Of a DNA stretch of 64,000 nt, positions 26,033-35,912 are shown one piece after another (the stretch's first letter is position 1; each line of letters opens with the position of its first letter). The stretch is from JABFRJ01 sp963847145 (GTDB lineage: Bacteria > Pseudomonadota > Alphaproteobacteria > Rhizobiales > Hyphomicrobiaceae): the NCBI GenBank assembly GCA_963847145.1, contig CAWJYN010000003.1, positions 1,302,001 through 1,366,000 of the forward strand, written 5' to 3'. The translations under genes and the position numbers were made by a program. Under the pieces are notes generated by a model, which ran no database searches, was not told the origin of the DNA, and saw only the letters and a program-made list of their open reading frames with translations.

Positions 26033-26911
26033 TCAGCCGTCTTCTGATGCCGGCGACTTGTCTTGTTGTGCGCCGTCGCGGGTGACGGCGGCGTCTTTGT
26101 CATGCAGCATTTTGATAATGGTGGCTGCGGTTTCTTCGATGGACCGGCGGGTCACATCGATAATGGGCCAACCGTGCTTGGCAAAGAGCTTGCGCGAATA
26201 GGCGATCTCGTTGGCAATTTGCGTCCGGTCAACATAGTCGTTGAGGTCACGGTCGGAGAGCAGTTGCACCCGGTTGCGGCGGATCTCGGCGATGCGCTCT
26301 GGACTGGCAACGAGGCCAACTACAAACGCGCTATGCGGCTGCGCCAAGGTGCTCGGCGGGTCGATTCCGGGAACCAAGGGCAGGTTCGTTGTCTTGTAGC
26401 CCTTCTGGGCCAGATAAATGCTGGTCGGCGTTTTTGACGTGCGGGAGATGCCGAGGAGGATGATGTCGGCTTGATTGAGATCGGCTGGCAGTCGCCCATC
26501 GTCGTGGTTCATGGTGAAGTTGAGTGCATCGATGCGCCGGAAATAGTCAGCGTCGACCACGTGCTGGCCGGCGACGATGGGCGTTTGCGGCGCGCCGAGG
26601 TAGCTTTCAAAGACTTTCATGATCGGCAGCAAGACGTGCAAACATGGCACTTTGACCTGCCGGCAGTGGCGCTCGATCTCAGCGCTGAGTTCAGGATTGA
26701 CGATCGTATAGAGCACAATCCCCGGCGCTTGCTCGATCTCGGTCAGAACTCTCGCGAGCTGCCGTTTGGTGCGGATCAAGGGGTGGACATGTTCAATCGG
26801 CCGGACGTCGGCGTACTGGACCGAGGCTGCCTTGGCGATGGTGGTGAGGGTTTCGCCGGTTGAATCCGAGATCAAATGCAGGTGGAAGTAGGCCGGGAGG
26901 GTGTTGGTCAT
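26033..26911 (-). CDS. ppsR: Pyruvate, phosphate dikinase regulatory protein (DUF299 kinase/pyrophosphorylase)
   Basis: 292 aa, ATG at 26911 chosen because MTNTLPAYFHLHLISDSTGET is the family start; the in-frame extension to 27007 runs through DnaA-box DNA. The bifunctional enzyme phosphorylates PPDK with ADP and removes the phosphate with Pi. The P-loop-like GISRTSKT (154-161) and HLISDSTGETL are signature segments. In Caulobacter and Rickettsia the homologous gene is the first gene beside the origin, opposite hemE, which is the arrangement here. Confidence 0.9.
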   Translation of the reverse strand: MTNTLPAYFHLHLISDSTGETLTTIAKAASVQYADVRPIEHVHPLIRTKRQLARVLTEIEQAPGIVLYTIVNPELSAEIERHCRQVKVPCLHVLLPIMKVFESYLGAPQTPIVAGQHVVDADYFRRIDALNFTMNHDDGRLPADLNQADIILLGISRTSKTPTSIYLAQKGYKTTNLPLVPGIDPPSTLAQPHSAFVVGLVASPERIAEIRRNRVQLLSDRDLNDYVDRTQIANEIAYSRKLFAKHGWPIIDVTRRSIEETAATIIKMLHDKDAAVTRDGAQQDKSPASEDG

Positions 26912-27324
26912 CTGTGGACAAAAGCCTCGGTTATCCAGAGCGTGCGGGCAGGGTTCAAAGGTGCTGTGGATGATACACCCCTTGTCCACAAACCTGTCCA
27001 CGCTCAACGAAGCGGGGATAGGGTGGCAGCCTGATCAAGAAGCGTAGAGGCGTCGACATCTGATGCAGCAGTGGTGCAGCGGTTTTCCCCAGGTTGCGGG
27101 CTTGGTGTTGTTGTTTGAGTCGCATCTAAGGTCCTGACCCTAAGAGCCAATTTTGCATAGACGGTAGGGCGCCGAAAGTGCCTAGATGTGGTGGTGTGAT
27201 CGATGGCCGCCAGCGAAGCTGTGCATTGACGAGGGAGAAACCGCAATCCCCGCAATCCACGGACTAAGAGTCATAGAAGTAAGAATCAGAAAAATGGTTC
27301 TATTTAAAAAAGGGACACATCGTG
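26912..27324. other. Putative chromosomal replication origin (oriC)
   Basis: A 413-bp non-coding gap between divergent ppsR and hemE, the position of the mapped origin in Caulobacter crescentus (Cori). On the ppsR side four DnaA-like 9-mers lie within 78 bp (26913-26990). A TTTTCCCCA at about 27083 resembles a weak DnaA box. Three GANTC (CcrM-type) sites lie at 27117, 27268 and 27283. The hemE-proximal end (about 27273-27312) is A/T-rich in an otherwise GC-rich sequence and could be the unwinding element. I see no complete TTAA-N7-TTAA CtrA site. Support is positional plus motif-based. Confidence 0.72.
26913..26990. promoter_or_regulatory. DnaA-box cluster
   Basis: TGTGGACAA (26913-26921, minus-strand TTGTCCACA), TTATCCAGA (26931-26939), TGTGGATGA (26965-26973, minus-strand TCATCCACA) and TTGTCCACA (26982-26990), each one mismatch from TTATCCACA. 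A weaker CTGTCCACG follows at 26994-27002. Four near-consensus boxes in 78 bp is far above chance. Confidence 0.75.
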
Positions 27325-28407
27325 ATGGCATCGACGGAGACCAACGATAACCGAGTAGGACAGAGCAAAAGGGCTCGGCGGATGCTGGCGGTGTTTGATG
27401 GTCATGCGCTTATGCCACCGCCGGTGTGGCTGATGCGACAGGCTGGACGCTATCTGCCGGAGTACAAGGCGACGCGGGCGAAGGCTGGCGGATTTCTCGA
27501 TCTGTGCTACTCGCCGGCCATGGCGGCCGAGGTGACGCTGCAGCCGATCCGGCGCTACGGTTTTGATGCGTCGATCTTGTTCTCGGATATTCTGGTGGTT
27601 CCGGACGCGCTTGGGCAAGTCGTCCGGTTTGTCGAGGGTGAGGGTCCGCGGCTTGAACCACTGAAGAGTGGGGCTGAGATTGCCCGGTTGTCGATTGCGG
27701 GTGCGGCCAAGAAATTTGCGATCGTGGCGGAGACGGTGCAGCGGCTGCGGCAGGATTTGCCAAAGGAAACGGCGCTGATCGGGTTCTGCGGGGCGCCGTG
27801 GACGGTGGCGACGTACATGATCGGCGGCGAGGGCTCGAGCGACCAGGCGGCGGCGCGAGGCTTTGCGTATCGCGATCCGGCTGGGTTTCAGGCGCTGATG
27901 GATGTGCTGGTCGATGCGTCGGTGGTCTATCTGGATGGCCAGGTGAAGGCCGGCGCGGATCTCTTGCAGATTTTCGATAGCTGGGCGGGCAGTTTGCCGG
28001 AGGATCAGTTCGACCGGTGGGTGATCGCGCCGACCAAGCGGCTGGTGGCTGAAATGAAGGCGCTGCATCCGGGATTGCCAATTATCGGCTTTCCGCGCGG
28101 GGCCGGCGTTCACAGTGCGCGATTTGTGCTGGAAACCGGCGTTGATGGCGTCAGCTGTGACACGGCGATGCCGCTCAGTTACATCCGTTCGTCGTTGTCG
28201 GGGAAGACAGTGGTGCAGGGCAATCTTGATCCACTGTTGCTGGTTGCGGGTGGTGCGCCATTGGAACGCCGCGTGCGCGAGATTGTGCGGACGCTGGGGG
28301 TTAATCCGTTTATTTTCAATCTGGGGCATGGAATCGTGCCAGAGACGCCGCCGGAGCATGTGGCGCGGCTGGTTCAGCTGTTGCGGGATCCGGGCCTGCT
28401 CAGTTGA
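27325..28407 (+). CDS. hemE: Uroporphyrinogen decarboxylase
   Basis: 360 aa. Removes four carboxyl groups from uroporphyrinogen III to give coproporphyrinogen III in haem synthesis. PPVWLMRQAGRYLPEY is the diagnostic signature, with the catalytic Asp in FSDILVVPDALG, GFCGAPWTVATYMI and the end NLGHGIVPETPPEHV. The ATG at 27325 (just after a GTG at 27322) has AGGGA at 27311-27315. It opens the origin-side run hemE-hemJ-rho-mnmE. Confidence 0.97.
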   Translation: MASTETNDNRVGQSKRARRMLAVFDGHALMPPPVWLMRQAGRYLPEYKATRAKAGGFLDLCYSPAMAAEVTLQPIRRYGFDASILFSDILVVPDALGQVVRFVEGEGPRLEPLKSGAEIARLSIAGAAKKFAIVAETVQRLRQDLPKETALIGFCGAPWTVATYMIGGEGSSDQAAARGFAYRDPAGFQALMDVLVDASVVYLDGQVKAGADLLQIFDSWAGSLPEDQFDRWVIAPTKRLVAEMKALHPGLPIIGFPRGAGVHSARFVLETGVDGVSCDTAMPLSYIRSSLSGKTVVQGNLDPLLLVAGGAPLERRVREIVRTLGVNPFIFNLGHGIVPETPPEHVARLVQLLRDPGLLS

Positions 28408-28434
28408 GCGGTGATGCACTTGGGAGATTGATGC

Positions 28435-28857
28435 GTGCTGCTTTGGCTGAAGGCCCTGCACATTGTGGCTATCATCTCGTGGATGGCGGGCCTGCTTTAT
28501 CTGCCGCGGTTGTTTGTGTACCACTCAGGCGTTGAAGTGGGCTCGCCACAGAGCGAGCTGTTTAAGGTGATGGAGTACAGGCTCTACCGGTTCATTATGG
28601 GGCCGGCGATGATCGTGGCTTGGATCACGGGGCCGCTGCTGCTTGTTTGGATGGGGTATCACAAGGATATCTGGGCGATTGCCAAGCTGCTGCTGGTGGT
28701 TGGCCTGTCAGCGGTGCATGGCATGATGGGTGGGTGGGTCAAGGACTTCGCAGCGGACCGGAATACCCGAGACGGCCAATTCTTCAGGATTATCAACGAG
28801 GTGCCGACTGTTTTGATGATCATGATCGTGATACTGGTGGTGGTGAAGCCGTTTTGA
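28435..28857 (+). CDS. hemJ: Protoporphyrinogen oxidase HemJ
   Basis: 140 aa, GTG start at 28435, 27 nt after hemE. HemJ is the membrane protoporphyrinogen IX oxidase of many proteobacteria that lack HemG/HemY. About four helices; the conserved pattern WLKALHIVAIISWMAGLLYLPRLFVYH carries the essential His and Arg-type residues, and HGMMGGWVKDFAADRN is also typical. It acts two steps after HemE in the same pathway, which fits co-transcription. Confidence 0.92.
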   Translation: MLLWLKALHIVAIISWMAGLLYLPRLFVYHSGVEVGSPQSELFKVMEYRLYRFIMGPAMIVAWITGPLLLVWMGYHKDIWAIAKLLLVVGLSAVHGMMGGWVKDFAADRNTRDGQFFRIINEVPTVLMIMIVILVVVKPF

Positions 28858-29163
28858 GCGCCGCGACCGGCATTGCTGCTGGCTGATCGCGTGACGATTG
28901 TTGCCGTTGGGCATCAGCCAAAGCGGTTTTTTCCTTTTTTCTCAGAGTGAAGTCTGTTATTTGACTTTAGGACCGGATTGGCGACAGGCCATTCGCTTCT
29001 GTCAGCGCGCATCTTTCAGACTGCTGCCCAAGCAGTTTCGAGCGCGAAAACGATCAGCTTCGTCTCGGTCGTGACACAACCCCTCCTCATATTTCTGGCC
29101 CCGTCCGCCCTTCCTGTCCCCTCCTCAATGGGTCGCGCGCGCCACGATACTCGGACCCATGCC
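28858..29163. other. hemJ-rho intergenic region with a weak terminator
   Basis: 306 bp. An imperfect hairpin (CCGTTGG at 28904-28910 with CCAAAGCGG at 28918-28926) is followed by T-rich sequence (28927-28941) and may end the hemE-hemJ transcript. The rest would be the rho promoter and leader. An in-frame upstream extension of rho exists but does not resemble Rho N-termini. Confidence 0.5.
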
Positions 29164-30465
<1,302 letters not shown>

Positions 30466-30528
30466 GTTTGCGCGATCCAACTCCCCTAACGAGGAGCCGG
30501 TCGGCGCGTGCGTCTATCGAGATGAGTT

Positions 30529-30567
30529 GCGGCGGCACTTGCCAAAGGGCGGGGGCCGCCGCTTTTT
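30529..30567 (+). terminator. Intrinsic terminator of rho
   Basis: GCGGCGG (30529-30535) pairs with CCGCCGC (30556-30562), followed by TTTTT (30563-30567). It lies 63 nt after the rho stop. Confidence 0.85.
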
Positions 30568-30587
30568 GTTTGTCGAATGTCAGAGTC

Positions 30588-30625
30588 CAGCATGGGGTCA
30601 CACCCATGGGTCTGACCCCATGCTG
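30588..30625. repeat. REP-like palindrome, GGGGTCA family, copy 1
   Basis: CAGCATGGGGTCA (30588-30600) and TGACCCCATGCTG (30613-30625) are perfect 13-bp inverted repeats with a 12-nt loop, just before mnmE. A second, shorter member with the GGGTCAGAC core lies at 50058-50081. Confidence 0.8.
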
Positions 30626-30647
30626 TAAAAGAGTGGAGTTTACGTCG

Positions 30648-32012
30648 ATGGGCGGCGATGCGCCGACGATTTTTGCGCTGTCGAGCGGGCAAGAGCGGGC
30701 TGGTGTGGCCATTGTCCGGATCTCTGGCGCGCGCGCGCGGGAGGCTCTGAAAGCGCTGGCGCCCAAGGTTGTAGCGACTCCGAGGCTGGCTGCGCGGGCG
30801 TCGCTGGTTGATCCGGCGGATGGTGGTGCGCTGGACGAGGCACTGGTCCTTTGGTTTCCGGCCCCGCGCAGCTTCACGGGTGAAGATGTTGTCGAGCTGC
30901 ACGTTCATGGCGGGCGGGCGGTGGTTGCTGGTGTGTTGGCGGCTTTGGGGCGGTTGGAAGGTCTTAGGTTGGCTGAGCCCGGTGAGTTCACGCGGCGGGC
31001 GTTCGAACACGGCAAGATTGATCTGACGGAAGCCGAGGGCCTGGCGGACCTCATCGAGGCTGAAACTGACGCCCAACGGCGGCTGGCGCTGCGCCAGATG
31101 GCTGGCGTTCTGCACCGGGCGGCAGAGGGTTGGCGGAGTGACCTCCTGGCGGCGCAGGCGTTGGTGGAAGCGGCCATCGACTTCTCGGATGAGGGTGATG
31201 TTTCGCTGCGGGCCTTCGATGACGCCGTCGTGGTTGTTCAGGGGGTGCACCGGGCGCTCTGCGCTGCGTTAGATGACGCCCATCGGGGTGAGATTCTTCG
31301 TGACGGCTTCCGGGTGGTGATTGCCGGGCCACCGAATGTGGGCAAGTCGTCGCTGATCAATGCGCTGGCGCGGCGCGAGGCGGCGATTGTGTCGCCCGAG
31401 GCGGGAACGACGCGGGATATCGTGGAGTTGCAGCTGAATCTCGGTGGGCTGGCGGTGGTGCTGGCGGACACGGCGGGGGTCCGAACAGCCGAAGGTGGGA
31501 TTGAAAAAGAGGGCATACGGCGTGGGTTGGCGCGGGCGTCGGAAGCGGATCTCGTGTTGTGGGTGGTCGATGCGATGAACCCGGATTTGAATTTACCTCC
31601 TGAGTTGCATAGACTCTCAGGGGGAGGTTTTCAGGGGGAGGTGCTGGCTGTTTGGAATAAAAGCGATCTGCTTACAGACACAGCGGTGGTGGCCAGAGGT
31701 GATTATTCTCCGTTAGTTGTATCGACTCTGACTGGTACCGGGTTGGCCGTTCTGGAGACACGGATCGCCGCTGCGGCGCGCGACCGGACAAGGGGCGGGG
31801 AAGCTGCCCTCATCACGACAGCGCGCCATCGGCAGCAGATTGGCGCGGCCGCGACTGCGGTTGACGACTTTCTGGCCGGCCAGAAAAATGATCTTGAACT
31901 TCGCGCTGATGATCTCCGGCGGGCATCCCAAGCGATCGGGCGGCTGGTTGGGCGGGTTGATGCGGAGGAAATTCTTGGTGCTATTTTTGGCCGGTTCTGC
32001 ATCGGCAAATGA
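30648..32012 (+). CDS. mnmE: tRNA modification GTPase MnmE
   Basis: 454 aa. With MnmG it installs the (carboxymethyl)aminomethyl group on wobble uridine-34. Start at ATG 30648 with GGAG upstream; it gives the family beginning DAPTIFALSSGQERAGVAIVRISG. The folate-binding domain has AEPGEFTRRAFEHGKIDLTEAEGLADLI. The inserted G domain has GPPNVGKSSLINAL, DTAGVR and NKSD. The C-terminus FGRFCIGK supplies the essential Cys motif. Complete. Confidence 0.97.
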   Translation: MGGDAPTIFALSSGQERAGVAIVRISGARAREALKALAPKVVATPRLAARASLVDPADGGALDEALVLWFPAPRSFTGEDVVELHVHGGRAVVAGVLAALGRLEGLRLAEPGEFTRRAFEHGKIDLTEAEGLADLIEAETDAQRRLALRQMAGVLHRAAEGWRSDLLAAQALVEAAIDFSDEGDVSLRAFDDAVVVVQGVHRALCAALDDAHRGEILRDGFRVVIAGPPNVGKSSLINALARREAAIVSPEAGTTRDIVELQLNLGGLAVVLADTAGVRTAEGGIEKEGIRRGLARASEADLVLWVVDAMNPDLNLPPELHRLSGGGFQGEVLAVWNKSDLLTDTAVVARGDYSPLVVSTLTGTGLAVLETRIAAAARDRTRGGEAALITTARHRQQIGAAATAVDDFLAGQKNDLELRADDLRRASQAIGRLVGRVDAEEILGAIFGRFCIGK

Positions 32013-32355
32013 CTTGTACAGACTCCTTTGTGGAGAACTGCGTAACCGATTCAGTTTCAACGAATAAATCGATGGGGAGAGTTTCACGTGAAACGCTCCT
32101 TCAAAAGGACATAAATCGTACCGGACAGGACTCTGGTATTTTGCTCCGGTGACGGTCACGGAGTCTGCATTTTGGGTATCATTATTCTCCAGGAGGCTTG
32201 TTTGTGATCGCAGGACATTTGCGAGTCAGTCTCGTTTGGACGAATTTGGGCGATTTCGCTGGTTTTTCGGTCTATTTTCGTCGTTATCGGCAGCTGAGGA
32301 TACGTTACCGGGCGTTTGTCGCGCGGGACCGTCAGGCTGGCCTGGAGCATCGCAC
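32013..32355. other. mnmE-mnmG intergenic region carrying parS
   Basis: 343 bp with no convincing gene. It holds a perfect parS palindrome at 32080-32095. The in-frame extension of mnmG into this region (from 32149) lacks family resemblance. Confidence 0.6.
32080..32095. promoter_or_regulatory. parS centromere site 1 (ParB binding)
   Basis: AGTTTCACGTGAAACG contains the perfect 14-bp palindrome GTTTCACGTGAAAC, matching the universal parS consensus TGTTTCACGTGAAACA at all but the two end bases. It is intergenic, 3.8 kb before parB. Confidence 0.92.
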
Positions 32356-34251
32356 GTGAGTTTTGACGTTATCGTTGTGGGTGGCGGACATGCCGGCACA
32401 GAGGCTGCGGCAGCGGCTGCGCGGCTTGGTGCGCGCACGGCGCTGGTGACGCATCGGTTCGATACGATCGGCGAAATGTCGTGCAACCCGGCGATCGGGG
32501 GGCTCGGCAAGGGCCACCTGGTGCGCGAGGTTGATGCCCTCGATGGGCTCATGGGGCGCGTCGCGGACAAGGCCGGGATCCAGTTCCGGTTGCTCAATCG
32601 CTCACGTGGACCGGCCGTTCAGGGCCCGCGGGCGCAAGCCGATCGCAAACTTTACCGGCTGGCGATGCAGGTAGAAATGCGGACGCAATCCAACCTCGAG
32701 GTCATCGAAGGCGGGATCGTCGACCTGCTGGTTCGACGGGACGGAGACATATTTCACGTCACCGGTGTCGTCCTTGCGGATGGTCGTTCGTACAACTCGG
32801 CTGCTGTCGTTCTCACCACCGGTACGTTTTTGAATGGGCTCATTCACATCGGTGATGTGCAGACGCCGGCTGGGCGGGTGGGGGAAGCGCCGTCGCTTGG
32901 CGTCTCTGAAAGGTTGTCTCAGATCGGATTGCAACTCGGCCGGTTGAAGACAGGAACTCCGGCGCGGCTTGATGGACGGACAATCGATTGGGCTGCTGTT
33001 GATATGCAACACGGTGATACGACGCCGGTCCCATTCTCGTTTCTGACGACGGCGATCACAACCCCGCAAGTGGCCTGTGGGGTCACCGAAACGACGGCGG
33101 TGACGCATGCGGTGATCCGAGGGAACCTCAAGCGCTCGGCGATGTACTCCGGTAACATCAGCAGCGTTGGGCCGCGTTATTGCCCGTCCATCGAGGATAA
33201 GGTGGTGCGGTTCGCAGACCGTGAGCGGCATCAGATTTTTCTCGAGCCGGAAGGGCTCGACGATCCAACGGTCTATCCAAATGGGGTTTCGACGTCGCTG
33301 CCGGCGGATGTTCAGGATCAATTCTTGCGGACCATCCGAGGGCTGGAAAAGGTAAGGATCATCCGTCCAGGCTACGCGATCGAATACGATCACGTGGATC
33401 CACGGGAGCTGTTGGCGACGCTGGAAGTTAAAAAGGCCCCCGGGCTTTACCTGGCAGGGCAGATTAACGGCACGACGGGGTACGAAGAAGCGGCGGCGCA
33501 GGGGCTGATGGCCGGGCTGAATGCGGCGTTGGCCGCTGGCGGTGCAGGCGCCGGTGCAAGGCGCGGGCGAACGTTCGTGCTTTCACGCGCTGATGCCTAC
33601 ATCGGCGTCATGATCGACGACCTCGTTTCTCGTGGTGTCAGCGAGCCCTACCGCATGTTCACGTCACGGGCCGAGTACCGGTTGCGGCTCAGGGCAGACA
33701 ATGCGGACGCGCGGTTGACGCCGCTGGGAATCGACTTGGGCGCCGTCAGTTCGGTACGCGGAGAGACATACGCGATCAAAGCAGCGTCGTTGCTCTCAGC
33801 GCGGGCGCGGCTCGAGGCCTTGAATTTGACGCCCTCGGAGTCTGCGCGTGCTGGATTGGAGGTTAATCGTGATGGGAAGCGGCGTAGTGGGTTTGAGCTG
33901 CTGGCCCATCCCGGGATCGACTTCGCCGGCCTTGTGGGCGTCTGGCCAGAGCTGGGTGATATTCCCTCCGCGATCGTGGAGCAAATCTCGGTCGACGCGA
34001 AATATGCGACGTATGTCGAGAGGCAAGCCGCTGATATTGCATTGCTCAAGCGGGAAGAAGGGATTCAAATCCCGGTTGGCTTTGAGTTCGGTGCGGTTAT
34101 CGGTCTTTCAAATGAGGTGCGGGCTAAACTGGCGAAGCATCAGCCTACAACTCTGGCCCAGGCTGGTCAGATTGATGGCATGACGCCGGCGGCGCTGATG
34201 CTGGTTTTGGCGCAGCTGCGTAAAGTTAGAACAGTGGCGCGGGTTGGATAA
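32356..34251 (+). CDS. mnmG: tRNA uridine-5-carboxymethylaminomethyl modification enzyme MnmG
   Basis: 631 aa FAD protein that works with MnmE on wobble uridines. GTG start at 32356, with GGAG 9 nt upstream, gives FDVIVVGGGHAGTEAAAAAARLG. Signatures GEMSCNPAIGGLGKGHLVREVDALDG, GPRYCPSIEDKVVRF and GQINGTTGYEEAAAQGLMAGLNAA are intact, and SRAEYRLRLRADNADARLTPLG opens the C-terminal tRNA-binding domain. Full-length. Confidence 0.97.
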   Translation: MSFDVIVVGGGHAGTEAAAAAARLGARTALVTHRFDTIGEMSCNPAIGGLGKGHLVREVDALDGLMGRVADKAGIQFRLLNRSRGPAVQGPRAQADRKLYRLAMQVEMRTQSNLEVIEGGIVDLLVRRDGDIFHVTGVVLADGRSYNSAAVVLTTGTFLNGLIHIGDVQTPAGRVGEAPSLGVSERLSQIGLQLGRLKTGTPARLDGRTIDWAAVDMQHGDTTPVPFSFLTTAITTPQVACGVTETTAVTHAVIRGNLKRSAMYSGNISSVGPRYCPSIEDKVVRFADRERHQIFLEPEGLDDPTVYPNGVSTSLPADVQDQFLRTIRGLEKVRIIRPGYAIEYDHVDPRELLATLEVKKAPGLYLAGQINGTTGYEEAAAQGLMAGLNAALAAGGAGAGARRGRTFVLSRADAYIGVMIDDLVSRGVSEPYRMFTSRAEYRLRLRADNADARLTPLGIDLGAVSSVRGETYAIKAASLLSARARLEALNLTPSESARAGLEVNRDGKRRSGFELLAHPGIDFAGLVGVWPELGDIPSAIVEQISVDAKYATYVERQAADIALLKREEGIQIPVGFEFGAVIGLSNEVRAKLAKHQPTTLAQAGQIDGMTPAALMLVLAQLRKVRTVARVG

Positions 34252-34287
34252 GCTCGAACCAGCGGTATCACCAACACGAAAGTCCGT

Positions 34288-34941
34288 ATGAATCATATTG
34301 CAGGAGCTGCTGATTTTGCTCAGGCTTTCGGGGTTTCACGTGAAACGTCGAGGCGGCTCGAGACGTATGCCGAACTGTTACGGACTTGGCAGAAGTCGAT
34401 CAATCTTGTGGCGCCAAGCACCGTTGATGATGTCTGGCACCGGCATTTTGCGGATTCAGCCCAATTGCTGGCCTTGGCACCAGTTGGCGCAATTCGATGG
34501 CTTGATTTGGGCTCGGGTGCTGGCTTTCCGGGCTTGGTCGTTGGGCTCTTGCTCGCCGAGCGGGGCGAATGCCGGTTAACCCTCATTGAGAGTGACGCCC
34601 GAAAGTGTGCTTTCTTGCGTGAAGTGATCCGGCAAACCGGACTTGGGCCGCTGGTGGCGGTGGATATCGTGGCGGAGAGGATCGAAACGGCGGCGAACAC
34701 AACTAAGGTTGGTGTCACCGATGTGATTTCGGCGCGGGCGTTGGCGCCGTTGGATCGACTGCTTGGTTGGTGTCAGCCGTTTTTTGGGCCGACGACGGTG
34801 GCGTTGCTGCCAAAGGGGCGTGATGTAGCGGCAGAGTTTGTGGCGGCGCGACGTTTATGGGCGTTTGAGGCCGATCTTGTGGCCAGCCGAACGCTGAAGG
34901 ATGGGCGTATCGTGGCGGTTCGCGCTTTGCGGCCGGCTTGA
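34288..34941 (+). CDS. rsmG: 16S rRNA (guanine-527 N7) methyltransferase RsmG
   Basis: 217 aa SAM-dependent methyltransferase, formerly GidB. The SAM site is LDLGSGAGFPGLVVGLLL, followed by LTLIESDARKCAFLREV and ISARALAPLDRLLGWCQPF. Length is normal for the family. The coding sequence for residues 16-20 (V-S-R-E-T) contains a perfect parS site. It begins 36 nt after mnmG and precedes parA. Confidence 0.95.
   Translation: MNHIAGAADFAQAFGVSRETSRRLETYAELLRTWQKSINLVAPSTVDDVWHRHFADSAQLLALAPVGAIRWLDLGSGAGFPGLVVGLLLAERGECRLTLIESDARKCAFLREVIRQTGLGPLVAVDIVAERIETAANTTKVGVTDVISARALAPLDRLLGWCQPFFGPTTVALLPKGRDVAAEFVAARRLWAFEADLVASRTLKDGRIVAVRALRPA
34332..34347. promoter_or_regulatory. parS centromere site 2, inside rsmG
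   Basis: The 14-bp palindrome GTTTCACGTGAAAC (34333-34346) lies within the rsmG reading frame as codons GTT TCA CGT GAA AC(G). It is identical to parS site 1. Confidence 0.92.
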
Positions 34942-35004
34942 TGGATCGATTGCCGGCCCGGGGCGATTTTGCTGCCGCAGCTGGTCGAGACAGGAGCAGT
35001 GACG

Positions 35005-35859
35005 ATGGCTGAGATTGGGACAACGACGGCAGTGGGCGCGCTGACTGCGCCGCTGGTGCGGGTGCTGGCGATTTCCAACCAAAAGGGTGGCGTCGGAAAA
35101 ACGACGACGGCCATTAATCTCGGCACGGCGCTGGCTGCGGCCGGGGAACGCGTGCTGATCCTCGATCTTGATCCGCAAGGCAATGCTTCGACGGGTGTTG
35201 GCGTTGGTCCCGAGGCGCGCAAGCTGACCATGTATGATGTGCTGGTGGGGCAGGCGAGTGTGCTGCAGGCGGCAGTGGCGACGAATGTTCCCGGTTTGTC
35301 AGTGGTCCCGGCCAATTCAGACCTCGTCAGCCTTGAATCGGATCTGATGGGGGATGCCGGGCGGCCTTACAAGTTACGAGATGCGCTGTCGGCCTTGGCG
35401 GTTGAGCAAGTTGCGGTGACGGGTGGGAAGCCGTTCAGTTACGTGCTGATCGACTGTCCGCCATCGCTGAGCTTGCTGACGTTGAACGCTTTGACGGCTG
35501 CTCATGCCGTTGTGGTGCCGATCCAATGTGAGTTCTTTGCGTTGGAAGGCATGTCGCAGCTCAAGGAAACCGTCGATCAGATCCGTGGGACACTCAACCC
35601 GCGGCTGGAGATCCAGGGTGTGGTGCTGACGATGCACGACCAACGGACGGCGTTCTCGCGGGAAATCGCGGACAACGTGCGGGCCTATTTCGGGGCGAAG
35701 GTCTACGAGACGGTGATTCCGCGGAACATCCGGGTGGCCGAAGCGCCGTCGCATGGGCAGCCGATCCTCATCTATGACCATGCGTGCATCGGCAGTCAGG
35801 CTTATATTCAGCTCGCCAGTGAAGTCTTGGCGCGTGAAAAGCTGATGCGGGTTGCGTAA
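35005..35859 (+). CDS. parA: Chromosome partitioning ATPase ParA
   Basis: 284 aa. ParA forms DNA-bound dimers that pull or relay ParB-parS complexes during chromosome segregation. ATG at 35005 has CAGGAG upstream. The deviant Walker A is KGGVGKTTTA (27-36), with LDLDPQGNASTGVG next, Walker B-like YVLIDCPPSLSLLTLNAL, and PIQCEFFALEGMSQL. The DNA-binding arginine region VIPRNIRVAEAPSHGQPI is present. It is 64 nt after rsmG and 53 nt before parB. Confidence 0.97.
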   Translation: MAEIGTTTAVGALTAPLVRVLAISNQKGGVGKTTTAINLGTALAAAGERVLILDLDPQGNASTGVGVGPEARKLTMYDVLVGQASVLQAAVATNVPGLSVVPANSDLVSLESDLMGDAGRPYKLRDALSALAVEQVAVTGGKPFSYVLIDCPPSLSLLTLNALTAAHAVVVPIQCEFFALEGMSQLKETVDQIRGTLNPRLEIQGVVLTMHDQRTAFSREIADNVRAYFGAKVYETVIPRNIRVAEAPSHGQPILIYDHACIGSQAYIQLASEVLAREKLMRVA

Positions 35860-35912
35860 GTCGTTGAAATATATAATATTCGTGCAGCGTTGGCTTCGGA
35901 GCCGCATCTGAC

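Noticed and set aside
27304..28524. 406-residue minus-strand frame opposite hemE
   Set aside because: hemE is unambiguous on the plus strand and the antisense product is Arg/His/Gln-rich noise.
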